Shown here piece by piece: positions 39,178 through 52,000 of a stretch of DNA of 64,000 nucleotides (position 1 is its first letter; each line of letters opens with the position of its first letter). Made by a program: the position numbers and the translations under genes. This stretch comes from Diadema setosum (taxonomy: Eukaryota > Echinodermata > Echinoidea > Diadematoida > Diadematidae), in the NCBI RefSeq assembly GCF_964275005.1, contig NC_092697.1:13561327-13625326 (forward strand). The letters are read 5' to 3'. The notes under the pieces are model-generated. The model was not told where the DNA came from. It worked only from the letters and a program-made list of their open reading frames with translations, and made no database searches.

Positions 39178-42100
39178 ATCTCGTATACTGTTTGCATAAT
39201 CATGACGGACCAGCTGAAGAACAGCCATTGACTGAAGCCGGTTCCGTGCGAAAATAAAATATAAACTGAACTGAACTGAACTGATTAAAATCTGCACACA
39301 TCACCCTGGAGAGTAATCTACATGAGACCATAGTTAGATTGTTCAAAATACTGCTAATTCCTAATGAATTGATTATGCAAATTTATTCAGTAAATTATAT
39401 TTTAGCCCATAGAACACTAATTTGTGAAGCAATTTACAGACATTTTTTGGTGTGGATCTTCATTTTGAGGTATTTAACAAATGTAACTAGTGATAAAAAT
39501 TGTAAAATCAATCTCAATTCTTTTACTTTGTATTGTTTCTTGAATTTCTTTTGTATTTCTTTTTTTTCCTTTTGTTTTTTTTTTCAAAGGAAATTGTCAC
39601 AGACCACTTTTTAACCATAGTTAGGCAAAAGTCAAATAATCAAAGTGATCAAAAGAAAAAAATTATCAGATGTTTATGAGTTTTATGAAAGAGCACTACA
39701 CCTGTATTTCCCTTAGGGTTTGTACACAAAATTACAAAATTGAGCCAATTTTGGGTCAACCCGCATTTAGGAAAGAGGTGTGGCTTCATTTGTCATTTGA
39801 ATTTAGTCAAGGGTACTTACAGTAGGTTCTGACACATTTGTGTTCTCATCTTAGGGACATTAAATAGCTAAAAACAGACTCTAAATCCTTCCGTTACCAC
39901 AACTTTGTCCTTCCGTTACCAGCTTCGGTAACGGAAGGACATTTTTAATTTATTTATAATAAATCAAAGAGGAGGGGTTTCATGGATGGATGGGTGCCAA
40001 GTTATAGGCCTACCTAAACTTGCTTTGCACTGAAAATTTTATAGTTTTTATATTACTATTTTTGATAAAATATTAAAAAGACCTCTTTTTATGGTAACGG
40101 AAGGACAAAATACAAGGTCACCTTTAGGAAGTCACTGAAGCGTAACAAATCGTGGAAACCGTAAAAATATTAAATAAACTGTTTCTTTCATAATTACTAA
40201 GTTCTAAATATAACAATTCATAACATTTATTTCTCAAATATTGAATACAGGCCATGCTACATTTGTATTATAATTTATGCATTTTTGAAAATTAATAAGG
40301 TTAGTTAAACAATTGAAAAATTGACCCCGAATATGTTATAAAACTAAATATTTTTACTCAAATCCATAAAATTCAAACTTTAAGCTTTCATTTGATACCA
40401 AAATTGCGTGGGAAATATGAATTTGAAATTTTAGATGTCATGTCCACTTTGGCGTGGAATTGCCCATGTGTATAACCTGACAGGCATTGACACAATCACA
40501 TTTGAAGACGACAACTTTATTCGTCAGTGATCTTTGTGATGACAATACAAATATATATATCCCAATGTGTGTTCATTGTACCAGTATATACATACTTAGC
40601 ACATCAGTGAAGATATTCAGTGATATATCCCATAGAATCTGATATGATTAATTTCGATTTAAAAGAAAGAGAAGGTAATTAGTAATTGTACTTATTCTAT
40701 TCAAGAATGTCCAAAATCTTGACATGCACTGTACTGATTTATGGATGACCGAGTACAAAACAATGTCTACTAGACCTTTTCTGTGAGGTATTACAATTCA
40801 TAGATGTTTCTTTTCCTACGACCTTGTAACAAAGCATGTCATTTACCTGCTCCCTCCTATTAAGTTCCTTAGGCAAGTAGATGTTAGTATAAAGTAGGGC
40901 AAGCCTCTGGCAAGCTTTGTGGTTGTCACGGGCAACTTTTGTGCACAAAGCATGCGTAGAATGTGAATACATTACTGAAATGGTCTGTTAGTATGAAAGC
41001 TTTGTTGCATTGACTCAAACTATCAAAAAGATTTATCATTTGTTATAATTCAGCACTAAAAGTAGCAGAGGTAGTAACATTGTTGTTATGGTTGCCATCG
41101 GTGTCATTATTGAATGCTGGTATTAAATCATGTATGTATTGATTTTAATCAATTCTTTGACAGCATGCCAATGTTGTGAGTGGACAAGTATACGAGGCTC
41201 AGCTAACCAAGGGAAGTCAAGGCCTGGGTCTTTCCATCGCCGGCTTCATCAAAAAGACTCCCGACGGTAGGCAGACAAACTTATGGTTATTGTTTGTACC
41301 TTGTATAACATCCAATGGCACACAGTTCAGTTTCCTCTTTTTAATATACAGATCATTCATAGGGTGTTCTTGTTCAAAAATTCAGTCGTGAGTTATTGTC
41401 CAGTTACCGTCCAGTTTGTATTCACAGTTTTTGAACAGAAAAATCGTAGAGTGGTGGATTCATTCTAGACAATTAAATTGTTTTATCTTTCTTTGCAATA
41501 TTCTGAACAGAATGAAACAGGGATAGATGTTTTTTGGTAGGGAATTTTACTGATGGATGTCAGGGGAAAATGTCCCACTTACCAAGGATGTCACTGAATT
41601 AATAGGGGTGAATAGATGGAGAAGGGAGCTAGCTTTTGCCGCATTTGTTACTCCATTTGTCACTTTGTTGTTTGAGGTGTTTTTCTTTCAATTCAATCAA
41701 TAATATTGATAAGAGTGGAGAGGCAGCTTCAGAGTGGCCTTCGCTCATGCACACTCGGTCTTCTTTTCTTCATATGGCACAATGTACCTGATCATTGATA
41801 TGGTTTGCTGACTATTGACAGTCACCTGGGGCGAACCATGAGGGGTTGGCATCATTGGCCATTTTTGTGTGTGGGCAGGTGGGAGGACCCCTTCGCTGGG
41901 TTTAATAGCAACCTGCCCTCTGCAGTGACGGAATACAGATTCAGTAATTTGCATGAAAGCTTTTATGGAGAATTTGAAGAGCATGACACTCAGTACACTT
42001 TCTACCACATAAATAATGCAGAGCATACTTTAAAGCAAGATATTTTTGTGAATCGGAGCCGATGGCCTTTTTTCGCGACATGAAATTTTCGTGAATTGCC

Positions 42101-45100
42101 TCTGGCATTCAATGCATACAGTGTAGACAAGAACTTTTGCATGCATTTTAATTTCAGGAATCTTGGCTCTCACTTGTGAAAATCTGTTCCGTGGAACGAT
42201 GATGCCTAACAGTTCTGGCAGAATAATGGAGATATAAATTTCCCGCATGTATTTCATAGATTTCCTGTATGTTATGTAACATCGTATCTCAAACAGGTGG
42301 AGAAACCTCCGGGATCTTTGTGAAGAAGATAGCTGAGGGGAGCGCGGCAGATCTTGGAGGGATCATCAGAGTTGGAGACCAGATCATTGAGGTGAGCTCC
42401 ATTGGTTCAACTGACCAAATTATTGCTTCCTTTATCCTTACCTTGAATGTTTCATTAATGTATGCTTTATAATAGATACTGTGGCCCAAATAAATTTCAA
42501 TCGAATCCATGGTATAGATTTGGTCCATGGAGTATAAGAAAAAATAGCACAAAATATGTGTTACTTTGTGTACCTGTTAATGTGTGACAGTATACATCCT
42601 CTTATTGGATGTCTGTTCGCATATGCAATATGTCATTACTGTATACCATCAAAATTTGCATTTTATAATCCATGGACTAGCTACAAACTATCATTGTGAC
42701 TTCTGACCTTTCAGTTTACATTTCAGGTCATATGCAAGTAGTGTTTGGTTTCAAGTAAACATCTATGTAAATTAAGATCATATTTGTTGTGGTTTCATTT
42801 TACTGCTAATCAACTTGAGGGAAAAAAAAAGGTAATTGATGACATTTCATTAAAAATGTTTATACGCGGTCTTCCAGTTTCTTTATGATGTGAATTGCTA
42901 AGCCCTCTGTGTGCTGTGAGTGGTTGGTTGGCACAGAAAAACCCATAGCACTTTACATAGATCCAAAGTTTGTGGCACAGAAAGGGTTTTGGAGACACTT
43001 CAAAGTGGAGTCCATATGATGGCACTCCTGTGATGCCATTTGAAGTTGAAGTGAAGATGTCTATGTATAAGATGCTGCTCCAAATTCCAAGGAGACATCA
43101 TTCGAATGAGGGGATTTCCCTTTTCATCCCACTGTATGCATGCCGCAGGTGGATGGGGTCAGTGTGCAGGACTACGACAACAAGGCCGCCGTGGATCTGC
43201 TCCGGCAGACGGGGGCGGTGGTGCACCTTAGGCTGGTCCGGTTCCCACCGGAGGTGCCAAGCGAGGTACCCAGTACACCGGAGCCAGTCATAACAGGTTG
43301 GTCACAATACAGTCAGGAATGCAGTTGTGTAGTTTCATGGCATGTACCCTGTGAAAAATATAGGAATGACAGTCCATGCACCATGCATAACTGTAGTTAC
43401 AGCCTAATTTTCTCACAAACATCACAATGACTTATATGTACATGTGTATACTGAAGAGGAAATATTATTCCCAGAGCAAAGCTAACACAGATGTACTTCA
43501 ACACAAATGTACTTTGTATCTTGAAAGTGGCTATTGGTATATTTACGATGATATCGGATATCTGTATATTTACTGGATGCTTTAATATGTGGTATATCAA
43601 AATATGAATTTTATTCCACCCTTCATCACTTGTGTAGACATATATATCATGTTCATGTCTCACCAAATTCACCATCATCATCACTTCTTCATCTTCATCA
43701 ATATTTTGCCATCATCTTGAAACAGACATGGCATATGTATTGATGAGTACTTCCGAAAGCACTCAGCCAAAGCATGCTTATGAGACCTCTCTACCACCTG
43801 TTCCCATCTCACCATAAAACTACCTGTGCCCCTCCCCCTTTACAGAAACATTTGAAAGACATTGCTTTATGCATGCTAAATGCTTATAAAAAAAAAAAAA
43901 AAAAAAAAACACCAGGACCAGTAAAAATCTAGGTTAGGACCAGTAAAAATAGAAAAACTGGGTATCTACTTGTCTGACAGGGACAGGTCGGACCAGTAGA
44001 AATAATGAGTTACTAGTAGTGTGCAGCCCTGCATAAGAGACTGATAGTTAAGGTCTAGGAGTGAGTATTTTCGGTCACTTAAAGAGGAATTTGCCTCACA
44101 TAATACATTTGGATTTTGATAGTGAATGCAGAAATATTAGTACACATTAGTTAAGTTTCAGGAAAATTGGAAAATTCTTTCAAAAGCTATGAATTTCTCA
44201 AGTTTTGATTGAATCCATGTACTGTCATCACTAGAGGACTGCAACAATTTATAATGTCACAGTTGACCAGTTATAATGAAAATATGAAGAGAATTCTGCA
44301 AAATTAGATTTTTCTCAAAAAGTCCACAACGTTGACTTATTACAGGCATATGCTCAGGGTAATATTATTCCCCTGGCCTTCCTAGAGAGGTAAGTTAAGT
44401 GCACTTTTATTATGCTACAAAAATCAAACTGTATAGAATTCTGTATTTATACTCTCTTTATACCATTACCCTACTTTTACATGACAAATATTTGTAGTCT
44501 TGTCGAGCGATGATGGCATATGGATTTAATCAAAATTGTTAAAATTCATTACTACTTTTGAACAGATTGTCTGATATTCCTCAACTTTAATGGTGCATGC
44601 TTCTAATACATGTAGTTCTGTATTTGCCAAATCCATATATTTGGATGAATTCCCCTTTAGGTACCCCATATCACCTAGTCCATTGTTACCCTACTAACAA
44701 TTTGTACTTATTTCCCTTCCTGCAATGCTGGCCAGTTTAATACTTGTTCATGTATTATGTAGAACATGGCATGATAACCTGCTTTTCCATTAAACCCCAG
44801 CCCAAGCAGCACCCCTGCCCGACCTAGCCCTTCCCCACATGCTGGAGCCCGAAGCCCCCGCCATTCCCGAGGATGAGATCCCCATGGCCCCCTCCCCCTT
44901 CCCCCCACGGGTAGGGGTGATGGAAGAGTCTGATGTAGGGGAGGAAAGCTTTGGTAAGTCTTGGGTTACATTCAAAGCAGTACCACCCACATTTCACCGG
45001 CATCCAACTACTCGTATATTGATATATATGCTTGTATCTAATCAGGTGGTATTCATTGTCATGGCGTCCTACACATATTGTAGTATATGGGACATGTGCT

Positions 45101-45995
45101 TAAATCTGTACCCAGAGAAATACAGCTTTACTAATTCATTACATTTATATGCATACTATTCTAACAAAAGCTGTTTATGACAATCAGAAGCCTTAAAACC
45201 AGAGTCTTACTAGACTCAGCAACAACATGTTCAGTCAAAACCAAATTCCAAGTATTGACATGCACTTGATAGAAATACATATGTGAAATTGTGTAGGTTC
45301 TCACTGTGAAAATATAGCCATCAGTTTGAGGATGTTTGTAAACTAGCCTGTTGTGATTAAGCCATTGTGTAGAGAGTTCTCAACCCTTCTGCACTGCATG
45401 TTTTGCGCAAAATATTGTACCTGTTTTTCCTCAAAGTCTTGTACACTTTGTAATGCCAGTGTCTTCTATGTCTCTTCAGTAATCGCTTGTGGAATCTGAG
45501 TTACAAAGTGTCTTGCTCCTCGTATTGAGTTTGTTTTTTGTTTGTTTTTTGTTTTTTTGACATTAAAGCAGTAAATAAAGACTAAATGTAACAATTCTTG
45601 TGCATAACAACTCCACGGTTGAGTACTGCAGGTCCTTTCAATGCTAGTTAGTGAGACTTGATATTGCCTAGACAGGGTTCAGAGAAGAATTAATAAGTGC
45701 ATGAACTACTGTATGTGTTAATATACCTGTATTAATTTCATGATTGCAGGTTTAAAGCTTTGATGCAAATGGAGAATGAGTCGACTGGGATAAAAGTCAG
45801 TGTGGACATTATATCTTTATTTGCAAGACATGTTAATGGGTTGTAGCTGTCATAACAAGGTACCATGCCTACGTCATCGGAATGCAGTCTTGAAGAAGAA
45901 TATTGTCTGTGATATCTTGAATTTTCAGCGCTGTAACAACAAGCAGTAAATGCAGTCTTATGTTAGCATGTGTACATTTGTAATTTGTATGTCTC

Positions 45996-46029
<34 letters not shown>

Positions 46030-49000
46030 AGAAGGAGACCTGAGTCCTGAGGAAGAGATTGCGATCATGGCACTATGGCAAGGCCTTGTGGGATTGGACA
46101 AGGACATTGTGGTACGTTATTGCAAGTTTTGTATTTTATACATTAAACGAAGATGGAGCTGTGATTACAGAATGTTGATGAAGATGATATGCTTACATGG
46201 CATGAGATTTAGTTTGTCTGTTGCTGTAACATTGACTTTGCATATATTCAAGCGACTGATTTCATGCCAGTTAGGCTGTATTTTACACAGTTATTTGCTG
46301 AATTTGAATCTACATGATAGGAGATTGACACTAACAAAATTCTTATGAAGTATGAAACACCATTTGCTGTTCTACAAGTGTTGAAATGACATTCCCATTA
46401 ATGTTACCCAGATTTAATTTGTGGATTAGATTAATTTTTAGGTGTATTCTGTTCATTTTATCAAGTTCAATAAACCAACGATTCCCAGTGTTGTTTTCTT
46501 GTACGTTTACCAATCATTCCCAAGGTATAGTGTGCAGAAACTACACAGAGATGGGTATGTGGGCCTACATGGATGGTTCTTGTGTATTTGACTATATTCC
46601 TTTATTTATTTTAAAAGAATACTCATATTGTGGTTCTAAAGTATATACCATGTTTTCCATTATTTTCCAACCCTTTCCTCTACAGATAGCCCATGATTTT
46701 TGCACTTTTTTTTTTCTTCAAAGGTGGGAGGTAGAAATTATCCTCTATTTTATCAATATTTTTCTGTAATATTACGTTTACTGTCATTTCATGTACCAGA
46801 TTGCCCAGCTGTCCAAGTTTGAGGAGGGTGGTAGCCTGGGCATCAGTCTTGAGGGGACGGTGGACATCGATGAACATGGCCAGGAGGTGCAGCCACACCA
46901 CTACATCCGCTCGGTCATTCCCGATGGACCTGTGGGCAAGACTGGACTCTTAGCAGGAGGCGATGAACTTTTGGAGGTGTGTACCCATGGAGCGATGGGG
47001 CAGAGCAACAAAACCTCATAACTGAGTAATTCCAAATGTTCAGGAGAGCGAAAAGACATGGCAACCCAAGCACTACAACAAATGGGATTGCCTTTCCTTT
47101 GGCTTGCCATGGTTGGTTCATTTTGGGGGTTAGACAGCTAGGCTTTGGACAGGACATCACTGAACTGATTATCTTGACAATCATCCAAAAAGCAACTTTC
47201 ACCAAAATTTGAGATAAAGGTTTTGTCACCCCTGTAACGATATCTACAGTGTATATAATTATATGATGCTGTATTTAGTTTCCTGGGGTACCAACTAAAA
47301 TTTGCCATTTTGTTTGCTTGTTTGGATTTTTTTTTTTTTTTTGGGGGGGGGGTGGGGACGGGGAAGTGGTTTTTTTTAAGTGCTGAATTATGGGTTACCC
47401 CAAAAACGTGCAAAATTAACTTTCTGTGCTTAAAGCAAGATTTTATTGTGTTAGGGATATTCACACAACAATGAATCAATACTGAAATATGAAATAAATT
47501 CAGTATTTTTTTTCTCTCTCTCTGATTATGGTATCAGTTGGTGTACTGATAATACCATGCCCTGCTGCCATAGCGGTATGCAAGTGCAGCTAAGCTGCAG
47601 CACCATCTCCACTGCACTTTGCATTATCACTCCACTGACAAAAATAATTAATTGTGGGCCAAGTTTGTAGATTCAAATGATCTCTTTCTGAATTACTGTC
47701 CAAAATGAAATTTTTGAAAAAGGTGCCTTGCACCTTGAAGGTATAATCCTGATACCAGCTTGTCCATGAAGGGATGGTTGTGTGATGTGACAGTATATGG
47801 CAGTGTTGAAAGCAGATGCCTGATGTGAGGATGTCTGCATTTTAACCAAATACATTCTTTGTTGGTATTGCTTGGGGTCAAAGGTGAACGGGATGCGGCT
47901 CCTGGGACTCAAGCACGACGAGGTGGTCAAGATCCTCAAGGACCTTCCTCAGCACGTCCGGCTGGTGTGCGCCCGTCACCCCACGCCCATCATCCCCCAG
48001 GCCATAGCGTCGGACGAGAGCCTGCCCTCAGCGGAGTCCCCGGGCAGGGAGAGCGACGACGTGCCACTCCCAACGATCGGCTCCCCCAGCAGCGAGATGA
48101 TGGGAGTCGAGGGAGAAGTGACTGCAGATGTTGCCGCTGAGGTAATGTAGCACATATACTGTTAGTGAAGATGCTGAATATTTTGTGGGGGTTTTATTTT
48201 CATGAATATTGCAGGTCAAAACAAAAAATCCATAAATGTATGTGACCCGCTATAACAAAAGGATCCTAAAGTCGCTGACGGGTGAGCCGAGCATGGCGTA
48301 AAAAAAATGCTATTTTCAGGCCTTTCCTTTGATCATTTAGCTTCGAAATTTCGGCAGATGATAGAAGATACATTGCACTCCAAAATTATGTAAAAACAGA
48401 AATCCGAACGTTTGACAGATTTTGGTGATCTGACTTCAAACTCGATTTTCTCGGCTCACCCGTCAGCAACTTTAGGATCCTTTTGTTGTAGCGGGTCACA
48501 TATTCAATAGCCTGCCAAAATAACAACCTCCAGTTACGCGAGTACCAAGTATGAAAGCAATGTATGTAAATGCAAAATTGGCATGCAGCAGCTGCCTTGG
48601 TTCCTGGGATACTTTGTGCATATGCATGTCTATATTCTGCACGCATACAGGCAGCGTGATTTTTGCATTCCATATCGCGAATCCAACCAGTCACCAAATT
48701 GTGTCATATCTCCCAATTCACGAAATATCATGCCCACAAATAATTGCACCATAGTAGTTATTGTTTGCCTCTAGAGTTACAGCATCCGGGAGAGCTAGCC
48801 AGATATTGACAAAACCGTTCATGTGTTGGTTCGTGTGACTCCTACCATTACATCTGAAGGTTTTGCTTTTATGACAGTAAGAGTTTTGTTCAGTGTTAGC
48901 CGAGTTCTAGAAAATCATTGCTGTGACGAGTGAGTGCAACAGGCAGTGCTCAGAAGCCTTGGAGGAACTAATAAAGGATTTGCTCTTCTAAGCCTCTAAG

Positions 49001-52000
49001 ACTAGTATGTATCATGCTGATATCCTACCATACATGCTCCAGAATACAACCTTTTGCATTCCTGCTACCAAAATGTACTATTAGGATGATCTTCTGCAAA
49101 CATATTAGGTTTTTTTTTTTTTATGTTGTTGGGTTTTTTTTTTTTTTGTGGCTACAAATTCTGCTATTACGATGTGTTCATTACAGCCCTTATTTTGGCA
49201 TGCTTCAAGTCTGGAAAAAAAAAAATGTGGTCAATGCATTGTTAAATACAATACATGTACTTGTTTTTTCTGGAATTGCCTTACAAGCTTTTTATGTGAT
49301 TACCCTATCAGTAATTTCACTTCTCTGTCTGTTTTAAAACATGGTGTTACAAGCCTGCCTCTTTCAAAATCAATGCCATTTGCACATCCCATCTCCAGCT
49401 GGAAATGACAACCCCCATGCTCCCCGCCCTGGATGACACCGGCAGTAGTCCCCTGGACCTCAGCACCCAGTCTGATGCCACGCCCAGTAAAGAGGAGCTG
49501 TGGAGCAGTGAGATCCAGTACATCGAACTCATCAAGGGGGACCGGGGACTCGGCTTTAGCATCCTGGATTATCAGGTTTGTTTGTTTGTTTGTTCATTTC
49601 CATCCGAGAAGATGGCTGGATAGCCCATATTCAGCTATGCTAAGCTGGTCTTCCATGGGGTCCAGTTGGATGTGAGGTGGGACCACTTCACCGGGTTAAA
49701 CACCCTGCTCTTTGCGATGAATGAATGAAGCAGGATCTTTACGTGCATGAGCTTTGACTCTCTCATACACGGGACCTCAATTTTATGTCCTATCGGAGGG
49801 ACAGAGTGTTTTGCCTCTTGCTAGAGGGGACGGTATGTTTACACACAACATTGCTCAGTCCAGACTCGGGTTCGAACCCGGGCCGCGTGATCGTAGGCAG
49901 ACGCGCTACCGACTGAGCCCACTCGCTGCCCAACTCACCGACTCACCGACATTCGCAATCCTGTCCAGGGGTGATGGATACATTGCATAATGAGGAGCCT
50001 TTGTTTCTCAGTGGATAAGGCCGCAGACCCTCAATCTTGAAGTCCTCAGTTCAAGTCCCTTGGCAGCAGCAGTTGTCTCCTTTATTGGCGAGGCATTTTA
50101 TCCCCATTGCCTAGTCCATCAGAGGTGACCTCATGATCCCATGGTTGCTTGCTTACAAGCATTTCTTGCTACATTAAACATAATTCAAGTCCATTCCATT
50201 CAGTTTGTGTGCTACTGAGTGGATATATAATGTTAAGTGGATTTAGACTTAAAGGTTTAACCTGCGTTCATATTAATTGTTGTTTGAGTTTAGATGACAG
50301 CACATGCAAAGAAGGATATATATTATTGAGATGCTAGTGACATTTGTAACACCATTGGATGTTTATTTTTGGGGTGTTTTTTTTTTTTTTTCAAGTTTTA
50401 ACTATCGCAACATTGCATCACTACAATCACAATTACTGATCAATGGAGTAGGCATTCTTATAGCACATGTTCAAATATTTCATGATATACAATCAATATG
50501 TTTATTGATGACATATATCATTTGATTAACTGCTCATGAAGTTTCCTCTTTTTTTTTCTCTCTCTCTCTTTAATGTCTGTATCTGAGGACATGATTTTTA
50601 GATCATTAAGTATTAAAAAGGTGAAGTGAGGATCACATGTCTGAAATGGATTTGCCATTTTCTCCTCTCCAAACACCCCAGGACCCCGACAATCCAGCAG
50701 CTTCATTGATCGTCATCCGGTCCCTAGTGCCCAGTGGGGTGGCTGCCCAGGATGGGAGGCTTGACCCCGGGGACCGACTGGTCTCCGTCAATGACTCTAA
50801 CCTGGCAGACTGCACCCTGGATGAGGCGGTGCAGGTGCTAAAGGGTACCCAGCAGGGCCTGGTGCGGATCGGGGTGGCCAAGCCCCTGCAAGGCGTGGAG
50901 AGTGATGAGGTGAGCCCAGTTGGAGTATTATAAACGTGTGACTTTCTTTTTGCAGGATAGCCTCTTTAGTGTTGTTATAGCTCTACCGGAGGCAGATACT
51001 CCAACTCTCCCGCTTTGAAGCCATTTTCTGAAAATTTCTCACTTTCCCACTTTTGAGTGGCAGAAAATTTCCCATTTAATAGATGTTTAAGGTTTGAGTC
51101 TGTGCAGAGGACCTAGCATTACCCTAGCATTACCAGGTGTAATCCTGGGTCAAAAGGGACATGGTGGGTAAAAGCATCTTATCCAAAGACAGTGGCGGAT
51201 CCAGAGGGGGATGCACAGGGAGCACGCCCCCTCTTAATTTTTTGTTAAAACAAAAAAAAAAAAAGTTAAAAAAAAATTGGGGGGCACATTTGCCTCCCTT
51301 TATTTTGTAAAGGTGCCTCCCCTTTACGGAATTCCTGGATCCACCCCTGCAAAGAAGTATGCAATTGACGGGGTTTTAACTGGGAATCTATGATTGAAAG
51401 TCAATAGAGTTTTATCAACTTTACCACAGTGCCCCTGCGAATGTTGCATCATCTTGTAGGCTGCCAGCTGTGTTTCGTCAAAGACCTCATAGTTTTCACA
51501 GGAATTCCATTCCCATCAGCCCTGCTGTGTTGCTGTTTCATTTAGATGTTATTTTCTTGTACCGTCATTCAGCAATTATGATGAAGATATGATACTTCCT
51601 CATGGCAGTCAAATCTGGTGCACAGAAGCGTGTGGATGGAATCAAGATATTGTACCTAATTGTCTTTGCCACCAGAGTCAAATTGTGAGCGCCACTCCCG
51701 CCATGGTGGAGGAGTCCCCCTCCCCTTACACCACCCCACCCCCTTTCACCACCACCCCCATGCTGCCCGACATCGACATCTCGCCCTTGGCTGAAGCTGT
51801 GATGGCGCAGGAGGCCATTGAGGAGGCAGAAAAGGAGGTGCGGAGGGAAGAGGAGGAGGAGAAGGAGGAAGAGGAGAAGACGATGGAGAAAGAGGAGGAG
51901 AGGGAAGTTGAAGTGCAGCAACCCAAAGTAGAAAGTAAGGCATCATCTTCAGCCCCAGAATTTCGGAACGGCATTTTTATCTGGTCTTAATGTTATCCAT

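Larger units (their letters stand above)
38056..41163. other. mpdz intron 6
   Basis: Nearly filled by a small inverted-repeat element (38157-38325) and the 2.1 kb motif-array element (38343-40470). The last 690 bases before exon 7 show nothing recognisable. Confidence 0.6.

Noticed and set aside
43260-43270. Alternative donor GAG/GTACCC in exon 9
   Set aside because: It ends in phase 0 and would break the frame with exon 10, which needs phase 1.
46032-46348. Reading exon 11 on through the following open frame
   Set aside because: The PDZ4 homology resumes only at 46800 and the GTG/GTACGT donor at 46111 is good.
50003-50080. Second possible tRNA gene
   Set aside because: A good B box, but the acceptor stem does not pair and the sequence continues as a retroposon body.
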